Source: Sphingomonas sp. (GTDB taxonomy: Bacteria > Pseudomonadota > Alphaproteobacteria > Sphingomonadales > Sphingomonadaceae). From it: 18,455 nucleotides of DNA. Positions 1-7,729 of this stretch are shown here, piece by piece. The notes beneath the pieces are model-generated. The model was given only the letters and a program-made list of their open reading frames with translations, was not told the origin of the DNA and ran no database searches. Position numbers and translations under genes: made by a program. The DNA is taken from assembly GCA_019247755.1 (NCBI GenBank), contig JAFBAM010000178.1:1-18455 (forward strand), written 5' to 3'. Position 1 is the stretch's first letter. Each line of letters starts with the position of its first letter.

Positions 1-166
1 ATACGACTTCGTTATCATTTACATCCATGATGAACACTTGCCCGATCATTCTTTTTCGGAGCTCGAAGACGCAGACCGCGGCGTTTATCCGCTCCATGGC
101 GGCCTTCGCCGCCACGAGGTCGAACTTGGGGAAGGATTCCCGCTGGCGGCTTCGCTCTTGTCCCAA
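1..166 (-). CDS. Possible 5' part of an unrecognised gene, cut by the window edge
   Basis: A minus-strand frame stays open from a stop near 183 down to base 1. Possible starts are TTG at 166, GTG at 115 or ATG at 97. It would encode about 55 residues, ending in a stretch that reads FELRKRMIGQVFIMDVNDNE. The residue mix looks protein-like, but I recognise no family. A plus-strand frame over the same bases is also open, from base 2 to 337. It has similar codon use but runs through a stem-loop and into the 3' end of the next gene, so I favour the minus frame only weakly. Neither has a convincing ribosome binding site. It could equally be non-coding. Confidence 0.2.
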   Translation of the reverse strand, partial: MGQERSRQRESFPKFDLVAAKAAMERINAAVCVFELRKRMIGQVFIMDVNDNEVV

Positions 167-294
167 GCCGAGCTCTTTCTTTTATATAGCGCAAGGTGTT
201 CCTCGCACAGTTTCCTAAATCCTCGGCTAAAACCGGATTTTCGGCAAGCGGAATTACCCGCCATTGATTGCCCGGGAAGTGAAAAGGGCGGCGG

Positions 295-311
295 GGCTAG
301 GCTCCCTAGCC
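295..311 (-). terminator. Stem-loop just after the NDUFS4-like gene
   Basis: A perfect 7-base-pair stem (GGCTAGG / CCTAGCC) with a 3-base loop begins 5 bases past the stop codon of the complex I subunit gene. On the minus strand it is followed by a C-rich stretch and CTTTTC rather than a full T run. This makes it a plausible but not textbook intrinsic terminator. Confidence 0.45.
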
Positions 312-315
312 GGCG

Positions 316-597
316 CTATCGAAAATTGTCGGCGTAGGCCTGGATCTTGAGCCTGACGGGAGCCGCTGCCACGACGTGGTACTTCAGTCCGTGCCGATCG
401 CAGTAAGCGATCGCCGCATCCTTGGTCTGGAAGGTCAGGCGCACCTGCGGGTTGGTATCGCCCGATCCGTTCCAGCCGGTGAGGGGGTCGGGCCGCAGCG
501 CCTGCTGCCGTTCGAACTCCAGCAACCACTTGCCGGTGTTGGCCTTCCCCGACTGGGTGGTCTTGCGCTCAAGCTCGGAGATGCGGGCAATCGTCAT
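316..597 (-). CDS. NADH dehydrogenase accessory subunit, NDUFS4-like (ETC complex I subunit)
   Basis: The 93-residue protein matches the small alphaproteobacterial relatives of mitochondrial NDUFS4, an accessory subunit on the peripheral arm of respiratory complex I. Family-like features run through the whole length: TQSGKANTGKWLLEFE near the start, then PLTGWNGSGDTNPQVRLTF, the TKDAAIAYCDRHGLKYHV helix-strand, and the terminal YADNF. The usual length is about 100 residues. I chose ATG at 597 because family members start just before this point. A TTG at 615 would add six residues (MPLAAA) not expected in the family. It stands alone, away from any nuo genes, which is normal for this subunit in alphaproteobacteria. 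It probably assists complex I assembly or stability; family assignment is fairly sure. Confidence 0.88.
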   Translation of the reverse strand: MTIARISELERKTTQSGKANTGKWLLEFERQQALRPDPLTGWNGSGDTNPQVRLTFQTKDAAIAYCDRHGLKYHVVAAAPVRLKIQAYADNFR

Positions 598-626
598 CGC
601 CGCTGCGAGTGGCAAAGTGCGTCTGA

Positions 627-693
627 CTAATCAAGGCGCTTTCATGTGCGTGCACGCGGCTGTTGTGCTAATCGGCTCGTCCTTCCTGATTAG
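627..693. promoter_or_regulatory. Divergent intergenic region with three CTAATC/GATTAG copies
   Basis: The 110-base gap between the NDUFS4-like gene and the divergent lipoprotein gene should carry both promoters. It holds CTAATCA at 627-633, CTAATC at 668-673 and the inverted copy TGATTAG at 687-693. There is also a perfect 10-base palindrome, GCGTGCACGC, at 648-657. The outer copies form a widely spaced inverted repeat. I could not pick out a convincing -35/-10 pair. An operator role is inference only. Confidence 0.25.
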
Positions 694-707
694 AAAAGGA
701 GGGGCCA

Positions 708-1313
708 ATGACATCGAAAGTACAGTGCGCCTTGCTGCTCGCCGGCGTGATTTCGCTTGCTGCCTGCATGAAGCAGAGCACCGGTTCGGCGGATAGCAAC
801 ACCGCAGCAACGGAAACAAAGACTGATTCGGCGGCGAAGCCTTCCGATCCAATCTCCAGCGCAGAATCGGCAGCACCTGCGTCGATCGCCCACGATGCCG
901 CCGTCGTGACCGTCGATGCAGGCGGCGCGATGAAGGAGCTGCGCAAGGGGAGCAACGGTTGGACCTGCATGCCCGATGCACCCGACACGCCGGGGCCCGA
1001 CCCGATGTGCTTTGACGCCAACGCCGGGAAGTGGGTTGCCGCCTGGGTCGCTCACAAGCCGCCGGCGGCTGGCACGGTCGGCCTCATGTACATGCTCGAA
1101 GGCGGGACCGACGCCAGCAATACCGATCCCTATGCGAAGCAGCCGACTGCCGACAACGACTGGGTCAAGACCGGCCCCCACATCATGGTCGTAGGCTCGC
1201 CGGAAATCCTCGCAGGGCATCCCGCGGGCACCAAGCCCGACACGTCCGTGCCTTATGTCATGTGGGCTGGGACGCCTTACGCTCACTTAATGGTGCCGGT
1301 TAAGGGCTCTTAG
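708..1313 (+). CDS. Uncharacterised secreted lipoprotein
   Basis: The 201-residue product begins with a short basic n-region and hydrophobic core ending in a lipobox, LAAC at residues 17-20, so it should be exported and lipid-anchored at Cys20. Residues 21-60 are a low-complexity Ser/Thr/Ala/Asp linker. A compact domain then fills about 65-200, with short strings such as GSNGWTCMPD, GLMYMLEGG, DWVKTGPHIMVVG and PYVMWAGTPYAHLMVPV, including a possible Cys pair (TCMPD and PMCFD). The sequence resembles hypothetical proteins I have seen in other bacteria, but I know no function. The start is firm: AAGGAGG lies five bases before ATG. Its 3' end overlaps the convergent hrpB gene by 14 bases. Confidence 0.85.
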   Translation: MTSKVQCALLLAGVISLAACMKQSTGSADSNTAATETKTDSAAKPSDPISSAESAAPASIAHDAAVVTVDAGGAMKELRKGSNGWTCMPDAPDTPGPDPMCFDANAGKWVAAWVAHKPPAAGTVGLMYMLEGGTDASNTDPYAKQPTADNDWVKTGPHIMVVGSPEILAGHPAGTKPDTSVPYVMWAGTPYAHLMVPVKGS

Positions 1314-3753
1314 TCGCCCGCTTCGATTTCAGCGTCGGCGCTGCCGACGCTGGGTCGTCCGGCCAGGGATGCTTCGGGTAGCGGCCGCGCATTTCCTTTG
1401 CGACGTCGCGCCAGCTCCCTGCCCAGAATCCTGGAAGGTCCTTGGTGGTCTGGATCGGTCTTCCGGCCGGTGACGTGATCGCCAGCGTCAGCGGTACCTG
1501 TCCGCCGGCTACTGACGGGTGCTGCGACAGTCCGAACAGGGCCTGGGCCCGGACCTCAACCGCAGGGCCACCAGACGCGGAATAATCGATCGGGTGCCGG
1601 TTGCCCGCCGGACTGGCGAATTCCGCTGGCGCGAGGCGGTCGAGCTTCGGCATCGCATCATGACCGAGAAGTCCCTGCAGCGCCGTGGTGATGGCGTGTG
1701 GTGGAATGTCACCCAGGCGGCGCTTGCCCGACAGCAGCGGCGCTAGCCATTCCTCAGCGCGATCAAGCAACCCCTGCACGTCCAACGGCGAGACTGCGCC
1801 ATCGAAACCATGCGCGAACGCAGCGCGGTCGCGAAGCTGCCGCGCGTTATCGTCCCACGGCAGCAGGTCGAGGCCGTGCTCGCGAACGCCTTCAAGCAAA
1901 GCCTGCTCGATCGCCGCCTGGTCCGGCTTGGGGTCGGGCGCAGTGCTGAGCCTGATTGAGCCCAACCGTCGGCTACGCGTCGGCGTAACGGACCCGGTTG
2001 CGGGGTCAAAGTCGCCGTCGTGCCGCGTCTCGATGCGATCATCGAAGAGATCGAGCACCGCACTCTCTTCGATGGCCGCTGCAGACAGGATGCGCGCGCC
2101 TGATGCATGCCCCGCAACTTCGCCGACGGCCAGCCACGAATTCGCTGCAAGCGACGATGCCGGATCGAGCCGGAAACCTCGACCACCCACCGACTGCCAG
2201 CTTTCCCCCGACGCATCACGGCGACGGGAGACGCGGTCGGGAAAGGCGAGGGCCAAAGCTCGGCCCAGGTCGCGCTCGTCGACCCTGCCGGCATCTACCT
2301 TCAGGCGTCGCCGCCAGCTGCCGGCGAGATTCCGGGCCGCTTCTGCTCGTGGAGATCGGTCCAATCGCCACCGCCGCCATCGCAACTCCAGGTCGGGGTC
2401 GTTGCCGCCCAGCCCGCGCTCGGTGAGCAGTACCGCAACGTCGGTAGCGGCTGCCCCAATGCCGCGCTCCTTCGCATCGATCAGCATGTGCGCCAGCCGC
2501 GGCTCTAGCGGCAGCGCGGCGATGGCGCGCCCATGATTGGTGACCCGGCCTTCGCCATCGATTGCCCCAATCGCCACCAGCCGTTTTTTCGCTTCCTCTA
2601 TTGCCGCGGCGGGGGGCGGATCAAGGAAGGGCAGGCGGCTCGGATCGGCCTCGCCCCAGAGCAGGCAGGTCAGCAGCAGGCTCGACAGGTCCGCTTCTAT
2701 GATTTCGGGCGGATCATGGGCGGGCAGGGACGAGGTCGCCGCTTCCTCCCACAAGCGGATTGCAATTCCAGGCGCTTGTCGCGCGGCACGCCCGGCGCGC
2801 TGCGTCACTGCCGCCCGGCTGGCTCGTTCGGTCACCAGCCGCGTGAGACCCGCTCCGCGGTCGTAGCGAGGGCGGCGCGCGAGCCCGCTGTCCACGACGA
2901 TGCGCACTCCCTCCAGCGTAACGCTGGTCTCGGCAATGCTGGTGGCGAGGACGAGCTTGCGCTTGCCCTGTGGCGGAACTGCGAGCGCCTTCCGCTGCAA
3001 TGCAGGCTCGATCGCGCCGTGCAGCTTGTGCAGCTCCACGTCAGACGGAAGCTTGCCCAGCGCATCGACCGTCCGTTCGATCTCGGCGACGCCCGGCAGG
3101 AATGCGAGCAGCGATCCTTCATGCTCACCGAGGGCCGTGCGGATCGCCGAAGCCATTTGCGGTTCGACCCTCGCGGTCGCATCCCGGCCGATGTGCTCGA
3201 TTGTCAGCGGGAAGCTCTTGCCTTCGCTGACAATGGTCGGCGGATTGTCCAGCAGTCGCTTGAACCGATCCACGTCGAGCGTCGCTGACATGGCGAGCAA
3301 GCGAAGGTCGTTACGAAATGCGCTTGCCGTATCCAGAGCCAGCGCGAGCGCCAGGTCATTGTCGAGGCTGCGCTCATGCACCTCGTCGAACAGCACAATA
3401 GAGACGCCCGCTAATTCCGGATCGGCCTGGATTTGCGACAGGAATACGCCGTGGGTCATCACGACAACGCGCGTGCCCTTGCCGACCTTGCTGTCGAGCC
3501 GCGTGGCATAACCGATCGTCTGCCCGGGCTTCTCGCCTAGCGCTGCGGCCATGAACTCCGCTGCAGCGCGAGCGGCGAGCCTGCGCGGCACGAGCAAGAG
3601 CACCTGGCCTTTGCACCAACCTTCGCGGAGCAGCGCTGGAGCGACCCGCGTCGTCTTGCCCGCACCCGGCGGCGCGATCAGCAGTGCCCGCGTGTTCCCG
3701 CGCAGCGCAGCGAGCAGGTCGCCAAGCACCGCGTCGATCGGCAGGCTATTCAT
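1300..3753 (-). CDS. hrpB: ATP-dependent DEAH-type helicase HrpB
   Basis: The 817-residue protein has the length and full motif set of bacterial HrpB, a DEAH/RHA-type helicase of the DExH superfamily. Motif I is APPGAGKTT (about 27-35), motif II is DEVH (123-126), motif III is SAT (156-158), LATSIAETSVT (269-279) precedes the second RecA domain's core, and motif VI is QRAGRAAR (318-325). The HrpB C-terminal domain is recognisable by its closing GRYPKHPWPDDP. The family is assumed to unwind RNA or RNA-protein complexes in the cytoplasm, but its physiological substrate is poorly defined. A GGAAG lies just upstream of ATG 3753. The gene follows the UDP-glucuronate decarboxylase gene by about 60 bases, with a stem-loop between, and is probably a separate functional unit. 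Confidence 0.95.
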   Translation of the reverse strand: MNSLPIDAVLGDLLAALRGNTRALLIAPPGAGKTTRVAPALLREGWCKGQVLLLVPRRLAARAAAEFMAAALGEKPGQTIGYATRLDSKVGKGTRVVVMTHGVFLSQIQADPELAGVSIVLFDEVHERSLDNDLALALALDTASAFRNDLRLLAMSATLDVDRFKRLLDNPPTIVSEGKSFPLTIEHIGRDATARVEPQMASAIRTALGEHEGSLLAFLPGVAEIERTVDALGKLPSDVELHKLHGAIEPALQRKALAVPPQGKRKLVLATSIAETSVTLEGVRIVVDSGLARRPRYDRGAGLTRLVTERASRAAVTQRAGRAARQAPGIAIRLWEEAATSSLPAHDPPEIIEADLSSLLLTCLLWGEADPSRLPFLDPPPAAAIEEAKKRLVAIGAIDGEGRVTNHGRAIAALPLEPRLAHMLIDAKERGIGAAATDVAVLLTERGLGGNDPDLELRWRRWRLDRSPRAEAARNLAGSWRRRLKVDAGRVDERDLGRALALAFPDRVSRRRDASGESWQSVGGRGFRLDPASSLAANSWLAVGEVAGHASGARILSAAAIEESAVLDLFDDRIETRHDGDFDPATGSVTPTRSRRLGSIRLSTAPDPKPDQAAIEQALLEGVREHGLDLLPWDDNARQLRDRAAFAHGFDGAVSPLDVQGLLDRAEEWLAPLLSGKRRLGDIPPHAITTALQGLLGHDAMPKLDRLAPAEFASPAGNRHPIDYSASGGPAVEVRAQALFGLSQHPSVAGGQVPLTLAITSPAGRPIQTTKDLPGFWAGSWRDVAKEMRGRYPKHPWPDDPASAAPTLKSKRATKSP

Positions 3754-3773
3754 GATACTTCCGGGTCATGCGT

Positions 3774-3794
3774 CCATCACCCTTAGGGGGATGG
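3774..3794 (-). repeat. Stem-loop between the decarboxylase gene and hrpB
   Basis: CCATCaCCC and GGGgGATGG pair with one mismatch around a TTA loop, giving a 9-position stem in the short gap between the UDP-glucuronate decarboxylase stop and the hrpB start. It has no T run on the minus strand. It may weaken read-through into hrpB or affect RNA stability. A strong intrinsic terminator is unlikely. Confidence 0.35.
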
Positions 3795-3812
3795 GCTCGC
3801 TTGAGAAGCCGT

Positions 3813-4832
3813 CTAGCCGATGGCCCGTGGACGTGCCTCGTTCGGCATTTCGATCTTGTCGGCCAGCAGCTCACGGAAATAGGCGATCGTGCGGCCAAGA
3901 CCCTTCTCGAGCGGCACCGTCGGCTGCCATCCGAGCACGTCTTTCGCCTTGGTGATGTCCGGCTGGCGCTGCTTGGGATCGTCCGAGGGAAGTGGGTTTT
4001 CGATGAGTTGCGACTTCGAGCCGGTGCGTTCGATGACCTGGGTCGCAAGCTCACGGATGGTGAATTCGTTGGGATTGCCGATGTTGATCGGGCCGGTGAC
4101 GTCACGGCCCGTCTCCATCAGCGCGATCAGCCCGCTGATCAGGTCGTCGACGTAGCAGAAGGAGCGCGTCTGGCTGCCGTCTCCGTAGATGGTGATCGGC
4201 TCGTTCTTGAGTGCCTGGACGATGAAGTTGGAAACCACTCGGCCGTCCGCCGGATGCATGCGCGGGCCGTAGGTGTTGAAAATGCGCGCGACCTTGATCT
4301 CTAGGCCCATTTGGCGGTGGTAGTCGAAGAATAGGGTCTCGGCGCAGCGCTTGCCCTCATCGTAGCAGGACCTCGTGCCGATCGGGTTCACGTGGCCCCA
4401 ATATTCCTCGGTCTGCGGATGGACGGCCGGGTCGCCGTAAACTTCGCTGGTCGAGGCCTGCAGGATCTTCACGCCAAGGCGCTTGGCGAGCCCCAGCATG
4501 TTGATCGCGCCATGGACCGACGTCTTCGTCGTTTGCACCGGGTCGTGCTGGTAGTGGATCGGCGACGCCGGGCAGGCGAGATTATAAATCTCGTCGACCT
4601 CCACGAACAGCGGGAAGGTCACGTCGTGGCGCATGAACTCGAAACGCGGGTGATCCCGCAGGTGCGCGATGTTGTTCTTGCTGCCGGTGAAGAGATTGTC
4701 GACGCAAAGGACTTCGCAGCCCTGTTCCAGCAACCGCTCGCAAAGATGCGAGCCGAGGAATCCCGCACCGCCGGTAATCAGGATCCGTTTCTGTTCTGAA
4801 TAGGTCCGTCCCATGGCGCTGGCGTATCCCAT
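3813..4832 (-). CDS. UDP-glucuronic acid decarboxylase (UDP-xylose synthase)
   Basis: This 339-residue short-chain dehydrogenase/reductase of the extended type should convert UDP-glucuronate to UDP-xylose in the cytoplasm, using bound NAD. The Rossmann motif GGAGFLG is at 21-27. The catalytic set shows as STSEVYGD (126-134) followed by Y157 and K161 in SCYDEGKR, a string typical of UDP-xylose synthases and absent from plain 4-epimerases. ARIFNTYGPRM and the RSFCYVDDL segment also fit this family. AGGAAG precedes ATG 4832 at good spacing, so I prefer it over an in-frame ATG at 4814. It lies 73 bases downstream of the glycosyltransferase gene on the same strand, suggesting that the UDP-xylose feeds this glycan cluster. 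dTDP-glucose dehydratase-like activity is the main but less likely alternative. Confidence 0.92.
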   Translation of the reverse strand: MGYASAMGRTYSEQKRILITGGAGFLGSHLCERLLEQGCEVLCVDNLFTGSKNNIAHLRDHPRFEFMRHDVTFPLFVEVDEIYNLACPASPIHYQHDPVQTTKTSVHGAINMLGLAKRLGVKILQASTSEVYGDPAVHPQTEEYWGHVNPIGTRSCYDEGKRCAETLFFDYHRQMGLEIKVARIFNTYGPRMHPADGRVVSNFIVQALKNEPITIYGDGSQTRSFCYVDDLISGLIALMETGRDVTGPINIGNPNEFTIRELATQVIERTGSKSQLIENPLPSDDPKQRQPDITKAKDVLGWQPTVPLEKGLGRTIAYFRELLADKIEMPNEARPRAIG

Positions 4833-4905
4833 TGCTTCCTAAATTGAAACGCGACGGCCGCTTCATGCAGCGAGGTGTTTCGAAACGGGAAGGTAGCCCC
4901 CGACG

Positions 4906-6003
4906 CTAGCCGACCAACTCGCTCACACGCTTCGACGGTGTTCCGGCCGGCTGTCCGGACGGACGCCGCAGGCCGAGCCGCGTCGCAAGGATGACCGCCG
5001 CGTAAGTGCAGCTCGCATAGATATGGTAGCAGAGGTGCATCAGAACCGCGCCGATGAGTTGCGGCGGGTTCATCCGCTTCGCTAGCAGCCGCACGAACGG
5101 GAGGATGCCGACCACGTAAAGGGCAAGCAGAGCTGCGGTCGCGATCCAGATGGCGTGCCAGAAGATGCCAGCGACCAGCGTCGTCGGAACACCCAGCGCT
5201 AGTAATGCCAGGACCTGCTCCTTCCTCGCTAGATTCAGATCCGGCTCGGCCAATTGCCCGTCAGCGATCAGGCGGCACCAGGGCAGGGCGCGCCTCACCA
5301 CATCGGTGTGCCAAACGCGCCACAGCGTCCAGTCCTTCCAGTGCGTCCCCTGCGCTTCCGGAACCAGCCTGATGCGTTTGCCGGCATTGATGAGGCGCAT
5401 GCCAAGCTCGACGTCCTCGATGCTCGGATGCTTGAACAATACATCGTCGTAACCGCCAAACTCGCGGAAGACGTCGGCCTTCATCAGGCCGATGCCCGAC
5501 CAGAAAGTCGTCGCTTCGCGTCGGCCCGACTGATGCACGAAATGATGGCGCAAGTTCGCATATAGCGCGGGTAGCCGCCTCGAACGCGGGTGGTCGTCGT
5601 ATGAGCCGATGGCCGCCACCGCGCCGCTCTTCTCGACCTCCTCCGCCAGCTTGTCGATCGTGTGGGCGTGGGTGATGACGTCCGCGTCGATGAACATCAG
5701 ATAGGGCTTGGTCGCGCTCTTCGCCGCCATGTTCCGGCCATGCCCTGGCCCGCGCGGTGAGCCGGGATTGCTGACGATCCGCGCTCCCGCGGCTTCGGCG
5801 ATGCTGCGTGTCGAATCCGTCGATCCGTCGTCGAAGAGGATGAGTTCGTCCTGCGGTTGCATCGCTGCCTTTAGCGCCTTCAGGCACTCAGGCAGCGTCG
5901 CTTCGGCGTTATAGGCCGGGACGATGACGGAGACGGCGTCGCGCACGGGTTGGCGTTCAGGACGCTTGGGCGAGAACTCGCACCGGCTGGAGCCGTTCGG
6001 CAT
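4906..6003 (-). CDS. Family 2 glycosyltransferase with C-terminal membrane helices
   Basis: The protein (up to 365 residues) carries a GT-A fold of family GT2. The opening strand VSVIVPAYNAE (about 24-34) is followed by the nucleotide-binding DDG (58-60), the metal-binding DAD (106-108), and EDVELG (196-201), where the catalytic acid pair is expected. Three hydrophobic helices follow at about 264-284, 286-308 and 316-341, so the enzyme should sit on the inner membrane with its catalytic domain in the cytoplasm. The sugar and acceptor cannot be read from the sequence. ATG 6003 lies 47 bases inside the upstream flavoprotein gene. A GTG at 5946, ten bases past that gene's stop, is an alternative start that would still keep the whole domain. 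The overlap points to coupled expression. Confidence 0.9.
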   Translation of the reverse strand: MPNGSSRCEFSPKRPERQPVRDAVSVIVPAYNAEATLPECLKALKAAMQPQDELILFDDGSTDSTRSIAEAAGARIVSNPGSPRGPGHGRNMAAKSATKPYLMFIDADVITHAHTIDKLAEEVEKSGAVAAIGSYDDHPRSRRLPALYANLRHHFVHQSGRREATTFWSGIGLMKADVFREFGGYDDVLFKHPSIEDVELGMRLINAGKRIRLVPEAQGTHWKDWTLWRVWHTDVVRRALPWCRLIADGQLAEPDLNLARKEQVLALLALGVPTTLVAGIFWHAIWIATAALLALYVVGILPFVRLLAKRMNPPQLIGAVLMHLCYHIYASCTYAAVILATRLGLRRPSGQPAGTPSKRVSELVG

Positions 6004-7501
6004 ATTTCGGGGCGCGGTCGGGCTCGGCCGCCGGCGACTCTTCCTCGTGATATTCCTGCTCGACGTTGACCGACCACAGGTCGTGCTTCTCGCCCAGGAT
6101 GTTCTTCACCGCCAGCATCGCCGTCAGCATGGAGTGATCCTGGTTGTTGTAGCGGTGCATGCCGTTGCGGCCGACGAGCTGCAGGTTCGGGAAGTTGTCC
6201 AGCCAGTTGCGGATGACTTCCAGCGCCTCCTGATACTCATGGTCATAGACCGGATAAGCCTTCGGCTGGCGAATGACGGTGCCGTCGACCACCTCTGCGT
6301 CGCCGACGAGGTTGAGCTTGCGCAGCTCTGCCTCCGCCAGCTTGACGAGCTCGCCATTTTCCTTTTCCCAGAGCTCGTCGCCCTGGTTGCAGAAATATTC
6401 CATGCCAATGCTCGAATGATCTTCGTCCGGGAGCATTTCCGGCGACCATGAGCGGAAGTTCTGGATGCGTCCGACGTTCACCTCGGGCGAATGAATGTAG
6501 ATCCAATTGTCGGGGAACAGGTTCTTCTTCTTCAGGATCAGCGTAACGATCAGGAAGTCGCGATACTTGAGCTTGTCTGCCGCCCTCTGCACGTGCGCGG
6601 GTGCCGGCGGGACCATGTTGTCGATCAGCGCGGTGATGGGCATCGAAGAGATGAACTGGTCCGCCTGGAAGACGTACGAGCTTCCGTCATCCGCATTTTC
6701 GATCTCGACGGCGCGGATGGCGCGGTCGTCGCGATGGATCTTGCGTACGCGCTCCTTCATCCGCACTTCGCCGCCCTTCTCGACGACGCGGTCGCGGAAA
6801 GCCTCCCACATCATTCCCGGGCCGAGCCGCGGATAATCGAATTCCTCGATCAGGCTGTGGGTGTCGTTGGAGCCGGAAAGGGCGTTCCAGACGGCTTTGA
6901 AGAGCGACAGATTCTTGATCCGCTGGGCCGCCCAGTCAGCGCGGATCTCATTGCAAGGAAGGCCCCAGACCTTCTCGGTGTAGGACTTGAAGAAGTGCCA
7001 GAACAGCCGGCCGCCGAAGCGGTTGGTCACCCACTGGTCGAACGTGTGCTCTTCTTTGCTGGGGCGGACCTGCCACTTGGCGTAGCTCAGCAGGATGCGC
7101 ACCGATTCATAGGCCCCCATGTTCATCAGGGCGTTCAAGGGCTTCAGCGGGTACGCGAAATATTTGCTGCGGTAGTAGATCCGGCTGAGGCGCGGCCGCT
7201 TCAGGAAGTCGTTGGGCAGGACCTCTTTCCAAAGTTGCTGGACGGGCTTGACCTTCGTGAAGAAGCGATGACCGCCGATATCGTAACGATAGCCCTTGTA
7301 GACGACTGTCCGCGAGATTCCGCCGACCTGGTCGCTCTCTTCGAACACAACCGGATGATGGGCATCGCTATGCTTGTGGAGTTCATAGGCCGCGGTCAGA
7401 CCTGCGGGACCGCCGCCAATGATCGCGACGGTCGAGAATTTGTCGTTGCCGTTGACTGGACTGGCATTTCTGAACGTCTTCGTACGCGACTGAAAATTCA
7501 T
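5957..7501 (-). CDS. FAD-dependent oxidoreductase, UDP-galactopyranose mutase-like
   Basis: The 514-residue flavoprotein opens with a dinucleotide-binding motif, GGGPAG (29-34), with an acidic EE at 54-55. Several stretches line up with UDP-galactopyranose mutases: DIGGHRFFT (74-82, compare GAHIFHT), YTEKVWG (174-180, compare YTEKQWG), YPVYD (416-420), and GRNGMHRYNNQDHSM (444-458) near the FAD. It is longer than the roughly 370-390 residues of bacterial mutases, with an extra central section and a charged tail. The assignment to this flavoenzyme superfamily is solid. The reaction is not: ring contraction of a UDP-sugar, an oxidation, or a lipid-linked sugar step are all possible. It heads the run into a glycosyltransferase and UDP-xylose synthase. 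A GGGGCAGGGGCG stretch lies upstream of ATG 7501. Confidence 0.85.
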   Translation of the reverse strand: MNFQSRTKTFRNASPVNGNDKFSTVAIIGGGPAGLTAAYELHKHSDAHHPVVFEESDQVGGISRTVVYKGYRYDIGGHRFFTKVKPVQQLWKEVLPNDFLKRPRLSRIYYRSKYFAYPLKPLNALMNMGAYESVRILLSYAKWQVRPSKEEHTFDQWVTNRFGGRLFWHFFKSYTEKVWGLPCNEIRADWAAQRIKNLSLFKAVWNALSGSNDTHSLIEEFDYPRLGPGMMWEAFRDRVVEKGGEVRMKERVRKIHRDDRAIRAVEIENADDGSSYVFQADQFISSMPITALIDNMVPPAPAHVQRAADKLKYRDFLIVTLILKKKNLFPDNWIYIHSPEVNVGRIQNFRSWSPEMLPDEDHSSIGMEYFCNQGDELWEKENGELVKLAEAELRKLNLVGDAEVVDGTVIRQPKAYPVYDHEYQEALEVIRNWLDNFPNLQLVGRNGMHRYNNQDHSMLTAMLAVKNILGEKHDLWSVNVEQEYHEEESPAAEPDRAPKYAERLQPVRVLAQAS

Positions 7502-7532
7502 GCCACGCCCCTGCCCCGATTAAATCCTGATT

Positions 7533-7561
7533 AACTTACGACAATCCCCCCTTTTTCGCAA
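7533..7561 (-). promoter_or_regulatory. Candidate promoter for the glycan gene run
   Basis: On the minus strand, TTGCGA (7561-7556) and TAAGTT (7538-7533) are separated by 17 bases. This would place a start site some 25 bases before the flavoprotein ATG. Both boxes are only partial matches to the housekeeping consensus. Confidence 0.3.
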
Positions 7562-7674
7562 CGGTCGAATCACCCTCGTCCCGATTTGACGCAGATTTCA
7601 CAATGGGTTGCGACGAGGCCGGAGAAGGGTTGGCGAATCGTTGCCGAACAGCGCAAACACACCCTCGGTCGGGC

Positions 7675-7701
7675 TTGGCGGAAGTGAATCGCAAGTATAT
7701 C
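7675..7701 (+). promoter_or_regulatory. Candidate promoter for the membrane protein pair
   Basis: TTGGCG (7675-7680) and TATATC (7696-7701) lie 15 bases apart, about 30 bases before the first start codon of the plus-strand pair. The -10 box is good for such GC-rich DNA, but the spacer is short. Confidence 0.3.
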
Positions 7702-7729
7702 CAATCTCCAAGGTGGGCTTGGTGGGGGA

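Noticed and set aside
1685..2536. A 283-codon plus-strand open frame within hrpB
   Set aside because: Ser/Arg-rich low-complexity translation opposite a well-conserved helicase.
4877..4886. Perfect palindrome GTTTCGAAAC before the decarboxylase gene
   Set aside because: A single 10-base palindrome with no second copy or promoter context; may be chance.
6491..7534. A 347-codon plus-strand open frame opposite the flavoprotein gene
   Set aside because: The minus strand holds conserved FAD-binding and mutase-like motifs, whereas this frame shows none.
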